Shown here: piece after piece, positions 18,562-27,811 of the stretch | Layout: each line of letters begins with the position of its first letter | How positions within the stretch are numbered: the first letter of the stretch is position 1 | Assembly (NCBI GenBank): GCA_020638975.1 | Contig: JACKHN010000003.1 | Span: 248,001 to 312,000, forward strand | DNA: 64,000 nt | Direction of reading: 5' to 3' | From: Planctomycetaceae bacterium | Lineage (GTDB): Bacteria; Planctomycetota; Planctomycetia; Pirellulales; Pirellulaceae | Notes under the pieces: model-generated | What the model was told of the DNA's origin: nothing | The model's input: the letters and a program-made list of their open reading frames with translations, nothing else | Database searches by the model: none | Position numbers and translations under genes: made by a program

Positions 18562-19878
18562 GTGACCGAGCGTACCGCCAACGTCCCGTGCCCAGGATGC
18601 GCGTGCCTCTGCGACGATGTCACTTTAACGTTCGACAATGGCGAGTTGGTTAACTTCGAGCCACGCTGCGAATTGGGCGAGCAGTGGTTTCGAAATTACA
18701 ATCAAGCCATTCCTTCGACAGCAGAGATCAAGGGACAGACGGTCACGATAGAAGAGGCAGTAAGATTCTCCGCCGATCTCCTTCTGAAGGCCGATTATCC
18801 ATTGATCTATGGCCTGTCGCGAAGTGCGACGCCCGGGCAACGAGCAGCCGTTGCACTAGCCGAACGGATCGGAGCCGTGATCGACACAACGGCTTCACTG
18901 TGTCATGGTCCGTCGATCATGGCGATTCAAGAGGTCGGAGAAGTTACTTGTACACTGGGCGAAGTTCGTAACCGCGCGGACTTGATCATTTTCTGGGGAT
19001 GTCATCCCGCCGAATCGCACCCCCGTCACGCGGAACGATACGCGTCGTTGGCTCGCGGCAAGTATACACCGAATGGTCGAACCGATCGGACGGTCGTTAT
19101 GGTGGGCGATGCGAAGCAAGTCCATCAATGGCGGCTCGATCCGGCTGGTACCGAACCGGACATTGTCATTCCGGTGGAAGCAGGAAAAGATTTCGAGACG
19201 TTGGCGATGCTTCGCATGTTATTGCAAGGCGTGGCCGTTCCGGAGGCGTCTGACGAGTTGCGGCGGTTGCTGGAATTGATGCGAGGTTGTCGATACGGCA
19301 CTGTGTTCTTTGGGCTCGGGATCGCCGAGACGAGCATGTGGGACGGGCAACCGCACCAAAGTATCGGACACATCAACGTGGCCTCGCTTTTGAAGCTAGT
19401 CGCCGAGCTGAATGCTGTGACAAGATTTACCGCTCGCCGCATGCGTTTGCAAGGCGATGTATCGGGAGCAGATAACGTACTCTGTTGGCAAACGAGCTAT
19501 CCGTTCGGTGTTGATCTATCGCGAGGCTATCCGCGATATAATCCCGGCGAATTCACTGCCAACGAAGTTCTGGGACGAAGAGACGCAGATCTTTGCCTGC
19601 TGGTGGGGGCAGAGACCGTGCAATATTTTTCGGAATCGGCGAGAAATCATCTGCGATCCATACCGACAATCGTTTTGGACTATCCTGGAGTCCCGCTTGA
19701 GTTCACGCCAACGGTGCGTTTCACGACGGGCGTTTACGGGCTTCATGCGGTCGGAACGGCTTACCGAATGGACAACGTACCGATCATGCTTAAGGCGCCG
19801 CGTAAGAGCGATTTTCCAACCGACGAACACATACTGAGTGACATCTTGGACCACATTGCTCAGGTCCAAGGGAAGTGA
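18562..19878 (+). CDS. fhcB: Formylmethanofuran dehydrogenase subunit B
   Basis: A 438-residue molybdopterin-oxidoreductase-fold protein starting with GTG. In archaea FwdB/FmdB reduces CO2 to the formyl level. In bacteria the FhcABCD complex runs in reverse, hydrolysing formyl-methanofuran to formate in the H4MPT pathway of formaldehyde oxidation. A cysteine cluster near the N-terminus (VPCPGCACLCDD) resembles the Fe-S site of FwdB. The segment ASLCHGPSIMA resembles the region around the metal-ligand cysteine of the archaeal enzyme. No fhcA or fhcC is adjacent; ftr/fhcD is about 13 kb away. The stop overlaps a GTG codon of the sulfatase frame. Confidence 0.88.
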   Translation: MTERTANVPCPGCACLCDDVTLTFDNGELVNFEPRCELGEQWFRNYNQAIPSTAEIKGQTVTIEEAVRFSADLLLKADYPLIYGLSRSATPGQRAAVALAERIGAVIDTTASLCHGPSIMAIQEVGEVTCTLGEVRNRADLIIFWGCHPAESHPRHAERYASLARGKYTPNGRTDRTVVMVGDAKQVHQWRLDPAGTEPDIVIPVEAGKDFETLAMLRMLLQGVAVPEASDELRRLLELMRGCRYGTVFFGLGIAETSMWDGQPHQSIGHINVASLLKLVAELNAVTRFTARRMRLQGDVSGADNVLCWQTSYPFGVDLSRGYPRYNPGEFTANEVLGRRDADLCLLVGAETVQYFSESARNHLRSIPTIVLDYPGVPLEFTPTVRFTTGVYGLHAVGTAYRMDNVPIMLKAPRKSDFPTDEHILSDILDHIAQVQGK

Positions 19879-19883
19879 CCGAA

Positions 19884-21314
19884 ATGCGTTCGCTCGTTTT
19901 CTGTCTTTTGACGGCGTTGGTATCCGCGTACTTGGCAAAGAGCTGCGGTTTTGCACGCGATCGAGGGGACAAGCCGAATATCGTGATGATCATTTCGGAC
20001 GATCAGACGTATACCGACTTCGGCTTCATGGGCAATACTCAAGTACAAACGCCGAATCTGGACCGACTCGCGGCCCAATCTGCCCGTTATGTGAACGGAT
20101 ATGTTCCGAGTAGCGTCTGTCGTCCGTCGCTGGTAACTTTGCTGACGGGCCTGTATCCGCATCAACACGGCGTTCACTTTAATCACCCGCCACCTGGTTT
20201 CGCAAAGCTGACGAAGTCGCCAGAGATTGGCAAGCAAGAGTTCGACGAATTGCGCGAGCGAGCGACGAGTTTCGTGAAACAAGTGCCAACGCTGCCTCGA
20301 TTGCTCGCGGCCAATGGCTATCGTTGTTTTCAAACGGGAAAGTATTGGGAAGGGCACTGGCGTCATGCGGGCTTTACGGAGGGCATGACAACGGCCGAAC
20401 CGTCCGGTGGCAAGTACGGCGACAAAGTATTGGTCAACGGCGACGTTGTGGCTCATGGCAACGGCGATCACGGGCTCGCAATCGGGCGAGAAACGATGCA
20501 GCCGATCGACGACTTTATAGATGATTGCGGCGACGTTCCTTTCATGGTGTGGTATGCACCTTTCTTGCCGCACACGCCGCATGACTCGCCGAAAGAGTAC
20601 TTCGATCGCTACGAAGGTCAGAACGACTTGCCAAAGCATCGCGTGCCTTATTACGCGGCAATTTCGCAGTTCGACGATACGGTAGGTGACATTGTGGAAG
20701 CGGTTGAGCGTCGAGGACTTGCTCGAAATACGTTATTCCTGTTTGTTGTGGACAATGGCTGGGAGCCCGATGCGAACCGCTATATTGCCAGTCAGAACGA
20801 GTGGGACCATACCAAAAGAAGCAAGCGAGCGCCGTTTGATTATGGTCTTCGCACACCGATTCTGATCCGCTGGGATGGCGAGACTAGACCAGTGACGCAC
20901 ACGGAACTCGTCAGCAGCATTGATATCGTTCCAACACTACTTTCCGCCACTGGGATAACGGCAGATGACGTTGCATTGCCCGGCGTCAATCTCATGCCCA
21001 GCGCTCGTGGCGAGGGAGCGTTGAGTGCCGGGCGAGCCGTGTTTGGCGAGATCTATCCCGGCGATGCGACGACGTTTAAAAATCCAGACCGTGATATTGC
21101 CTATCGGTGGGTCAGGCAAGGCAACTTGAAACTCATCACAATACACCCTCACGGAAAAGCGCCAGCATGGAACGATTACCTTCGAGGGGATGCCTTGTTC
21201 GATGTTGCGGCTGATCCTGAAGAAGTTCACAACCTCATCGATCTTCCGGCTTATGCGTCGAACGTTCTCCATCTGCGGAGCCTTCTCGACAGTTGGTGGC
21301 TCCCTGCGGAGTAG
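19884..21314 (+). CDS. Secreted sulfatase with atypical CRPSL active-site motif
   Basis: A 476-residue sulfatase-fold protein. A GTG at 19875 overlaps the fhcB stop, but the ATG at 19884 places the signal peptide (MRSLVFCLLTALVSAYLAKS) at the true N-terminus. Metal-site motifs are present (NIVMIISDDQTYTDFG; FVVDNGW near the C-terminal half). At the nucleophile position (~79) the sequence is SSVCRPSLVTLLTGLYPHQHG-like. The Cys and Pro of CxPxR are kept, but the fifth residue is Leu, not Arg. Families with CRPS motifs exist, so it may still be modified and active; a binding-only or different hydrolase role is possible. Confidence 0.85.
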   Translation: MRSLVFCLLTALVSAYLAKSCGFARDRGDKPNIVMIISDDQTYTDFGFMGNTQVQTPNLDRLAAQSARYVNGYVPSSVCRPSLVTLLTGLYPHQHGVHFNHPPPGFAKLTKSPEIGKQEFDELRERATSFVKQVPTLPRLLAANGYRCFQTGKYWEGHWRHAGFTEGMTTAEPSGGKYGDKVLVNGDVVAHGNGDHGLAIGRETMQPIDDFIDDCGDVPFMVWYAPFLPHTPHDSPKEYFDRYEGQNDLPKHRVPYYAAISQFDDTVGDIVEAVERRGLARNTLFLFVVDNGWEPDANRYIASQNEWDHTKRSKRAPFDYGLRTPILIRWDGETRPVTHTELVSSIDIVPTLLSATGITADDVALPGVNLMPSARGEGALSAGRAVFGEIYPGDATTFKNPDRDIAYRWVRQGNLKLITIHPHGKAPAWNDYLRGDALFDVAADPEEVHNLIDLPAYASNVLHLRSLLDSWWLPAE

Positions 21315-21482
21315 GAAATCCGATTGGCGGTCGGACTGATTGCCGTTCTTATTTGACTCTGGCCTCTCGTGAAGTAGATTTCAGTTGCCGAGTGAAACGT
21401 GACCGTGCCGGTGCCCTGGCTTGTCTTGGCAATAGATGTCCTGCCTTCTACTAGCGTGTTTACCACACATAGCGGGACTTCG

Positions 21483-23144
21483 ATGAAGACGCCACAACCT
21501 AGAGCGCTGCTCGTCGACGACACGAGCCTGTTTCGGACCTTGGCCAGACGACGCCTTGAGGCATTGGGGATCGGCTGTGACGAAGCGACCACTTACCGCG
21601 AAGCAGCAAGTTTGCTGAACGCCAATGAGTACGCCTTGTTGGTCACCGAGTTGCATCTGCCGGACCGCCATTCTTACCACTTGGTAATAGACCTGCTGCA
21701 GCGGGCGATTCGCCCCTCAATCGTTGTTGCGACAGACGTCCGTGAGCCCCGATTGGCTCAGCACCTGTTCGATGAAGGCGTCGAAGATATCCTCTTTAAG
21801 CCCGTTGACTATGCCTTGATGGCAGCAAAGCTAAAGGTGCTGGCCACACGCTGGCAAAACCAATGGAGCCCACCGTGCCAGTTTGCGAAACAGCAAACGA
21901 AGGAGGATGACTCGGGGCAAGGTGAACAACCGGTGCCGCCGGAGGACCTGGAAACAAAGCTTAAGCATCTGACAGGCATGTTGCCGCTATCGACAACGGC
22001 TTTTGATGTCTTCAATGCTACCCAAGAAGACAGCTTTGATGCCAAGGCGATCGAGACCGTGATTGCTAAGGAGGCGTCGCTCGCTGTCGAACTGCTGCGA
22101 CTGGCAAACAGCAACGCCTACAACGCGTCAACCGAGAAGATCACTTCGCTGGAGCAAGCGGTCGTGCGCGTCGGTCGCCGCAAGATCGGCGAATTGGCGT
22201 TGGCACACACGGCGAAAGCCACACTAACTCAACGGGCCGTTCCTTGGTTGGATATCGATCTGATCTGGCGACGAAGTATCGCCGCATCGTCGTCGGCGGA
22301 ACTACTCGCCAAACAATCCGCTTCGAGCGGTGGTGAAGGCGTCGTACTCGCGGCTCTGATGCACGGGCTAGGCCGCGTCGTACTCGCATCACTGTACCCG
22401 CAAGTGTACGAGTCGCTGTTGCGCCGGATCGGTGATACTCGTGAATCGCTTGAAGCCCTCGAATCGCAGTGCTTTCCACGGAACAGTGCAGGAGTAATCG
22501 CTCGCGTATTGGAACTTTGGGGATTGCCCGAATCGGTCTGGAGTCCGTTGCTGTATCTGGACGAGGCAGGCGATCACGCGACCGGGCGCCTTCTCGATTC
22601 GGCACTTGCAATGGGAAATCTGGCGACCGGAAGTTGGCAAGACTTTGATCGCGTGAGATTGCCGAGCATTGATGATCAGTTCACCGCATCGAAGCTGAAT
22701 TCGATTCTCACACAAGTTCGCCAGAGAACTACAACTCCAGTGAAAGACGCTTGTTATGCGCCCGTAAGGTACGCTCGCGTTTCCCCCAGCGAACTGGACC
22801 TTCCCAAGATGGTCCTCAGCTCGTTAGTCAGCGTCGAGTCAATTGCACTTGATGCGATTGAAAAAAACGATCGCGTCGTGATCGACTGCCTTGATGCCGC
22901 CGCTTACAGTCTGATTCCCTTCGTTGCTGATAGGACATTCGACGCGCGACGACTGATCATCGCGAATCGCCAGGATGCCAAAGAGTTTCGGCGGTTTGGA
23001 AACGTCATTAGCTTTCCGCTGTCGTACGCTGCATTGCGTCAAGCATGCCTCGGCACGAACTCAGAAAAGAGTGGCGGGACACAGGTAATTCAAGCCATCC
23101 CGTTTCAGACGCCGATCGCATCTGCCTTCGATGCGCATTTGTAG
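21483..23144 (+). CDS. Receiver (D-to-E) plus HDOD domain protein
   Basis: A cytosolic signalling protein of 553 residues. The ATG at 21483 begins directly at the receiver fold (MKTPQPRALLVDDTSLF); an upstream GTG at 21399 would add an unlikely leader. The receiver (1-125) keeps the acidic pair and the lysine of FKPVD, but the phospho-acceptor position is Glu (VTELHLP, ~56). An HDOD domain (~165-370; LPLSTTAFDVFNATQ, VELLRLANSNAYN, LEQAVVRVGRRKIGEL) follows, then a variable C-terminal region. HDOD proteins are linked to motility, c-di-GMP and stress signalling. It is separated from the convergent OCD gene by 9 bp. Confidence 0.85.
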   Translation: MKTPQPRALLVDDTSLFRTLARRRLEALGIGCDEATTYREAASLLNANEYALLVTELHLPDRHSYHLVIDLLQRAIRPSIVVATDVREPRLAQHLFDEGVEDILFKPVDYALMAAKLKVLATRWQNQWSPPCQFAKQQTKEDDSGQGEQPVPPEDLETKLKHLTGMLPLSTTAFDVFNATQEDSFDAKAIETVIAKEASLAVELLRLANSNAYNASTEKITSLEQAVVRVGRRKIGELALAHTAKATLTQRAVPWLDIDLIWRRSIAASSSAELLAKQSASSGGEGVVLAALMHGLGRVVLASLYPQVYESLLRRIGDTRESLEALESQCFPRNSAGVIARVLELWGLPESVWSPLLYLDEAGDHATGRLLDSALAMGNLATGSWQDFDRVRLPSIDDQFTASKLNSILTQVRQRTTTPVKDACYAPVRYARVSPSELDLPKMVLSSLVSVESIALDAIEKNDRVVIDCLDAAAYSLIPFVADRTFDARRLIIANRQDAKEFRRFGNVISFPLSYAALRQACLGTNSEKSGGTQVIQAIPFQTPIASAFDAHL

Positions 23145-23153
23145 AGGGGGGCG

Positions 23154-24110
23154 TCAAATCGGAAGCGTTGTGCCGATGCCTCGCTGCTTAGCTAGTGCGA
23201 CCAACTTGCCAGCAACGGCAACGTCTTCGATTGCCATTCCGACTGATTTAAAGATGATAATGTCGTCATGGGAGTTGCGTCCCATCGACTCGTCCGTCAG
23301 CACCGAGGAAAGACCACGCGCGGACTCCCAAGTGAAGTCACCGGATTCAATCGCAGCACGGAAGTCACCCGCTTCGTACTGACAGCATTCGACGCTATCG
23401 CAAACGATCAGCGACGAACGTCGAATGGTAGTCACGTCGATCTCGGCCTTTTGTTTCCAATTTGAACCGATTGCACAGACTAATGCCCCGCTGCTGAGCC
23501 AATTGCCGTCGAATACTGGCACGCGGCTCGCCGTGGCTGTGATAACAACCGGAAGCGATTCGACGGCTTCGCGGGGGTCGGCGACCGCCACGACTTCAAT
23601 CCCAAGTCGTTCGGTCATCTTCGCGGCGAACGCGGTGCGTCGGGCGACGTCTCGGCTGTAGACGAATGCTTGCCTGATCGGACAGGTCGAAGCAACTGCT
23701 TCCAATTGGCTTTCGGCCTGCCAGCCACTTCCGAACAGGCCAACTTCCTCGGAGCCGACGTTAGCCAACACTCGGGCGGCAATCCCCGTTACTGCGCCGG
23801 TTCTCATCTGACCGAGACGATCCGCTTCGATCAGGGCGAGCAGGTTGCCTGTCGCTTGGTCGTATACGCCGACATGAAACTTCGCACCAGCACTCGTGGT
23901 TGTATATTGTTTCCAACCAACGAGCCCCAGGTAGTCTGCGGCAGCGCTCATGGAATGCAAGACGATGCCTTTCGCGTGCGCGCGATGCCGAGGAACATTG
24001 TCCGCTCGCCCCGCAGCCAGTTGGCGAAACGCTTCCTCGACGACGGCGATTGTCGTTGGCATGTCGAGCAATTGGTCGACATCGGATTCGGTAAGGTGTA
24101 GCACAGGCAT
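23154..24110 (-). CDS. Ornithine cyclodeaminase / mu-crystallin family protein
   Basis: A 318-residue NAD(P)-dependent protein of the OCD/mu-crystallin family. Members include ornithine cyclodeaminase, alanine dehydrogenase and imine reductases. Visible features are the start LHLTESDVDQLLDMPTTIAVVEEAF, the substrate-side Lys region MSAAADYLGLVGWKQYTT, the Rossmann glycine motif VGLFGSGWQAESQLEA (~120) and the conserved DSVECCQYEAGDF. The Rossmann motif GSGWQA matches GTGxQA with one change. The precise substrate cannot be told. It starts 7 bp after the DUF2079 gene and so is probably the last gene of the xylulokinase-DUF2079 transcription unit. Confidence 0.85.
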   Translation of the reverse strand: MPVLHLTESDVDQLLDMPTTIAVVEEAFRQLAAGRADNVPRHRAHAKGIVLHSMSAAADYLGLVGWKQYTTTSAGAKFHVGVYDQATGNLLALIEADRLGQMRTGAVTGIAARVLANVGSEEVGLFGSGWQAESQLEAVASTCPIRQAFVYSRDVARRTAFAAKMTERLGIEVVAVADPREAVESLPVVITATASRVPVFDGNWLSSGALVCAIGSNWKQKAEIDVTTIRRSSLIVCDSVECCQYEAGDFRAAIESGDFTWESARGLSSVLTDESMGRNSHDDIIIFKSVGMAIEDVAVAGKLVALAKQRGIGTTLPI

Positions 24111-24117
24111 TGTAGAC

Positions 24118-26136
24118 TCACGAACCGAAAGACGGCCGTTTCATGACGAAGACACCAGCACGAGAGTATACCGTCTCAAAGCCATTCGCGCGTGCTTGCT
24201 CCAATACGTTCTGAATGGTTTCGCCGTCCTGATGAAACCGCTCATAGTAGTCGGCGATGATCCAGTCGAACTCCAGTAGTTCGCTTTGCTCGTTGGAGTC
24301 AAGCGTCGGCAAACGCTTCGAGAACTGATTTATTGATTCGAGATGTTGAACATTTAGTAGATGCGCCGCGATTCGCGGAGTCGCCAAGACTCGGGAGTCT
24401 TTTTTGTTGACCATGTCGATGGCTGCGTCAATCGCTTCATTTCCCATGCTTCCATCAATGCGTTCGAGCGTAAGACAGTTTCCGCTATCGTCAACGTAAG
24501 AAGCCGCGTAAACATCATCAAGCGTAAGTTGGCTGAAGGGGGTCGCGCCGAGAAAAACGCACAAGGTGACCGAAGCTGCACATGCTCGCCGCAGTGACGC
24601 TTGGTGGTGATCAGAGCTACCGGCGACAATTGCACTAAGCATCAGTAGCGGTGTCAGAGTCGTCGTGTATTGAAAGCCGATGCTGGTCGCATGAAGTTCG
24701 TTCATCTGGCAGAGAATTGCCAGCGATGGCAGTAGCATGAATATGAACACGCGACCGTGCCACAAGTTGGTCAGACCAATCGGTACGAATAGACAAAGCG
24801 CAAAGATAAGGCAACGCATTCTCAATAATTGACTCCAAAACGGTCCAGGCTGCGTTACCGGGGACGTAACGATCTCTACGAGCGACGCACCCAGGTGGGC
24901 GAAACGCGTCGCCTGAAAGCCGCTGAAGCCGGCAAACCTCGTGATTAGCACGAAAACGCCGAATAACGTAATAAAGGTAAACAACGCGCCCCGTGTCTTG
25001 AGTCCTTCGGAACATTGTGTTGGAAGCGTCAATCGCGATGGCCAAATTGTTGCGAGGAAGACGACGCCGCTGGACATCGCAAAGATAAAGACGACGGACT
25101 CCTTGAAGCTGCAAGCCACAACGCAAGCGAGCAAGGCGAGCCACCAGCTTCTTACCAGCAGAAAGTAGAGCGTCGCAAACATGAATGGCAAGGCGATCGT
25201 AACGGGGTGCCACCCGTAACCGCAGGACAAGTTGAGTTGCCCAACATGGGGAAGCGTCAAATAGACAATCGACCAACCAGCACTTTGCCGAAGGCTCGCT
25301 CCCATTCGACGTGCGATCGCAAATACGATCCCCGCACTGCCGGAAAGACAGCACGCCTGCAAGACAATGAACAGCTCTGCACTTGGCCAGATTTTCCATA
25401 ACGGGACAAGAAGGAGAAGGCCTGGGTTGAAGTGGTCCCAAAACATTGGAAGATGCTCGGCTTCGAGCAATAGGCCGCGACCTTCACTTGTATTGATGAT
25501 GCGACGTGCGAACTGCCCAAAGTCAGGGTAGCCAAGCATATAGTCGCAATACGCATAGTGTGCTTCCCTGTACCACCAGAGAAAACTGATCCCCATCGCA
25601 CTCGCCAGCACGCCGTACCAGATCTTCGACGACGCTGCTGGTAAGTGGCGAAATGAGACGGCGTCGCGTTGCAAGCTTGCACACGCCTCACCGGTGATGA
25701 ACGCGAACCAAAGTGGTTCAAAAAATGAGTATGGAACCGCGACCCCATGATCGCGAATAATATCGAGCGCGATGAGCAATGTTGTTCCCAGTAACCAGCG
25801 AACCGGGGCGCTGAACAGTCGACGATCTTCCGCCGCTGTCATTTGCATGTTCCGGACGAGGATATATGTAATCAAGCCTCCAGCGATTATCGCAGCAATC
25901 GTGCTTGATGTGGTTGCGACTAAAGCTCCCCACAGTGGTGGCGAATACTCTGCAACAGTCGTTCGGCTGACGAAATGAACTCGGGTCCCAAGTTGCAGTA
26001 CTCCCCACACCCACATGACGCTGGCAATGATTGCAATTATGACGTGGGAAGCAGCGAGTTCTCGTCCATCACGCCATGGAACTGCTGAACCAGATCCTGC
26101 CAGGTTGTTCGTTCGTTGCCCCGAGGCGTTCCGCAT
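24118..26136 (-). CDS. DUF2079 multi-pass membrane protein
   Basis: A polytopic inner-membrane protein of about 672 residues with roughly 12-14 hydrophobic segments. Signature-like stretches are FARRIINTSEGRGLLLEAEHLPMFWDHFNPGLLLLVPLW and GYGWHPVTIALPFMF (quoted in parts). These match DUF2079, a family related to GT-C glycosyltransferase-like proteins. A start 16 codons further upstream would overlap the xylulokinase gene; the ATG at 26136 is preferred. A soluble C-terminal segment of about 150 residues follows the last helix. The substrate is unknown. It lies in a minus-strand unit with xylB and the OCD-family gene. Confidence 0.82.
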   Translation of the reverse strand: MRNASGQRTNNLAGSGSAVPWRDGRELAASHVIIAIIASVMWVWGVLQLGTRVHFVSRTTVAEYSPPLWGALVATTSSTIAAIIAGGLITYILVRNMQMTAAEDRRLFSAPVRWLLGTTLLIALDIIRDHGVAVPYSFFEPLWFAFITGEACASLQRDAVSFRHLPAASSKIWYGVLASAMGISFLWWYREAHYAYCDYMLGYPDFGQFARRIINTSEGRGLLLEAEHLPMFWDHFNPGLLLLVPLWKIWPSAELFIVLQACCLSGSAGIVFAIARRMGASLRQSAGWSIVYLTLPHVGQLNLSCGYGWHPVTIALPFMFATLYFLLVRSWWLALLACVVACSFKESVVFIFAMSSGVVFLATIWPSRLTLPTQCSEGLKTRGALFTFITLFGVFVLITRFAGFSGFQATRFAHLGASLVEIVTSPVTQPGPFWSQLLRMRCLIFALCLFVPIGLTNLWHGRVFIFMLLPSLAILCQMNELHATSIGFQYTTTLTPLLMLSAIVAGSSDHHQASLRRACAASVTLCVFLGATPFSQLTLDDVYAASYVDDSGNCLTLERIDGSMGNEAIDAAIDMVNKKDSRVLATPRIAAHLLNVQHLESINQFSKRLPTLDSNEQSELLEFDWIIADYYERFHQDGETIQNVLEQARANGFETVYSRAGVFVMKRPSFGS

Positions 26137-26152
26137 AGTTGTCTTTCGCCAA

Positions 26153-27670
26153 TCATCCGAGTGAACTGATTCGCTTGAAGTCACTCTTCAAAGATTGATA
26201 CAGACCCTGATAGACCGGAAATCCTTTGTCGTAAGACCGAAGCGTCTTCCGGTCAACTGGCGTTTCGGATGCCAACTCGATGGTCGCAGCACATGCTTCT
26301 TCGATGTTCTTGTACTCGCCGGCTCCGACCATCGCGAGCAGTGCTACGCCGAACGCTGGGCCTTGCTCGGCCTTGAGGGTGACGACTTTCTTGCCAAACA
26401 GATCGGCTTGCAATTGTCGCCACAACGCACTCTTCGCACCGCCGCCCGACGCACGAATCTGTCGCACGGGAACTCCCATCTCTTCGATGATGGCAAGGCT
26501 GTCGCGCATCGCATAGGTGACGCCTTCCATGATCGCTCTCGCAAGGTGACCTCGCGTATGCTTCAACGTCAGGCCGACAAAGCAACCGCGTGCATCTGGA
26601 TCGGCGTGTGGCGTTCGTTCACCGGCTAGATATGGTAAGAAGAACAAACCTTCGCTTCCTGCTGCTACGGCTGATGCCTCCTGAGTTAAGACTTCGTAGG
26701 GATCGGTCTTCCCTTTTGCGAGTTCGGCGCAAAGTTGCTCCGTGAACCACTGGAGTGCGCCGCCTGCCGTCAAGCTTACACCCATCATGTGCCACTTGCC
26801 GCGAACCGCGTGGCAGAAGGTGTGAAGTCGTCCTTGAGGATCGATCTCGACATTGTCGCTATGCACAAACATCACGCCGGACGTGCCGATCGATGTCGAG
26901 AGAATGCCGCTCTTCACGACTCCGGTACCCACCGCGTTCGCAGCACAATCGCCTGCCCCGCCGACCACGACGCAATCCGTCGTCAGCCCAAGCAACTTCG
27001 CAACTTCGGGCGTCAATTTCCCCGTGACTTCTTCGGACTCATAGCATTTCGCAAACAAATCGGTATCTAGCTCAAGCTTTGAAAGCAACGGCTTCGACCA
27101 ATCTCGCTTCTTCACATCCAACAGTAACATGCCGCTCGCATCGCTGACTTCCGTCGCGAACTCTCCCGTCAGACGACGGCGGATATCGTCCTTGGGAAGA
27201 AGTACTTTCTTCGTCTTCTCAAAGTTCTTTGGCTCGTTGTTCCGCAGCCAAAGGATCTTGGGAGCAGTAAAGCCTGTGAGTGCTGGGTTGGCGACCATAC
27301 CAATCAGTTTGCTGCGGCCACCGGCCCGTTTCTCGATTTCGGCGCATTCAGCGGCAGTGCGCTGATCATTCCACAGTAGTGCGCGACGCACGACGTCATT
27401 GTTCTTATCCAGAAACACCGATCCGTGCATCTGTCCCGATAGCCCAATCGCCTTGACGTCGACCGGCTTGACTTTCGCCTTCTTGACCGCGGCGCGAATG
27501 GTTTTCACCGTCGCTTGCCACCAATCCTCAGGATCCTGCTCGCTCCACAAAGGCTTGGGGTGATGGAGTGGGTAACTCTCGCTCGCCTCGCCGACAATCT
27601 TGCCGCTGGCGTCAACCAAGATGGTCTTCGTGCCGGAAGTTCCGATATCAACGCCGAGATAATAGCTCAT
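26153..27670 (-). CDS. xylB: Xylulokinase
   Basis: A FGGY-family carbohydrate kinase of 505 residues that phosphorylates D-xylulose for entry to the pentose phosphate pathway. The ATG at 27670 places the N-terminal phosphate-1 motif at once (MSYYLGVDIGTSGTKTILVD); a longer upstream frame adds 27 unlikely residues. Other family marks are GLSGQMHGSV and WNDQRTAAEC (~75-90), VVGGAGDCAANAVGTG (~245), GVSLTAGGALQWF and the C-terminal RASGGGAKSALWRQLQADLF. The GQMHG motif favours xylulose over glycerol or gluconate. The DUF2079 start lies 16 bp past its stop. Confidence 0.92.
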   Translation of the reverse strand: MSYYLGVDIGTSGTKTILVDASGKIVGEASESYPLHHPKPLWSEQDPEDWWQATVKTIRAAVKKAKVKPVDVKAIGLSGQMHGSVFLDKNNDVVRRALLWNDQRTAAECAEIEKRAGGRSKLIGMVANPALTGFTAPKILWLRNNEPKNFEKTKKVLLPKDDIRRRLTGEFATEVSDASGMLLLDVKKRDWSKPLLSKLELDTDLFAKCYESEEVTGKLTPEVAKLLGLTTDCVVVGGAGDCAANAVGTGVVKSGILSTSIGTSGVMFVHSDNVEIDPQGRLHTFCHAVRGKWHMMGVSLTAGGALQWFTEQLCAELAKGKTDPYEVLTQEASAVAAGSEGLFFLPYLAGERTPHADPDARGCFVGLTLKHTRGHLARAIMEGVTYAMRDSLAIIEEMGVPVRQIRASGGGAKSALWRQLQADLFGKKVVTLKAEQGPAFGVALLAMVGAGEYKNIEEACAATIELASETPVDRKTLRSYDKGFPVYQGLYQSLKSDFKRISSLG

Positions 27671-27811
27671 GTAGATGCTCCTGGAGTACTGGCCGCGAAA
27701 ATTGTACCCCGCGCTCGGCGACGGTGGAACGGGCCGATTGACCATCCCCACGGATGCCGTTTACGATGCGATTGGATCACGCACGATTTCTCCCCCCAAC
27801 AAATCTGAGAC

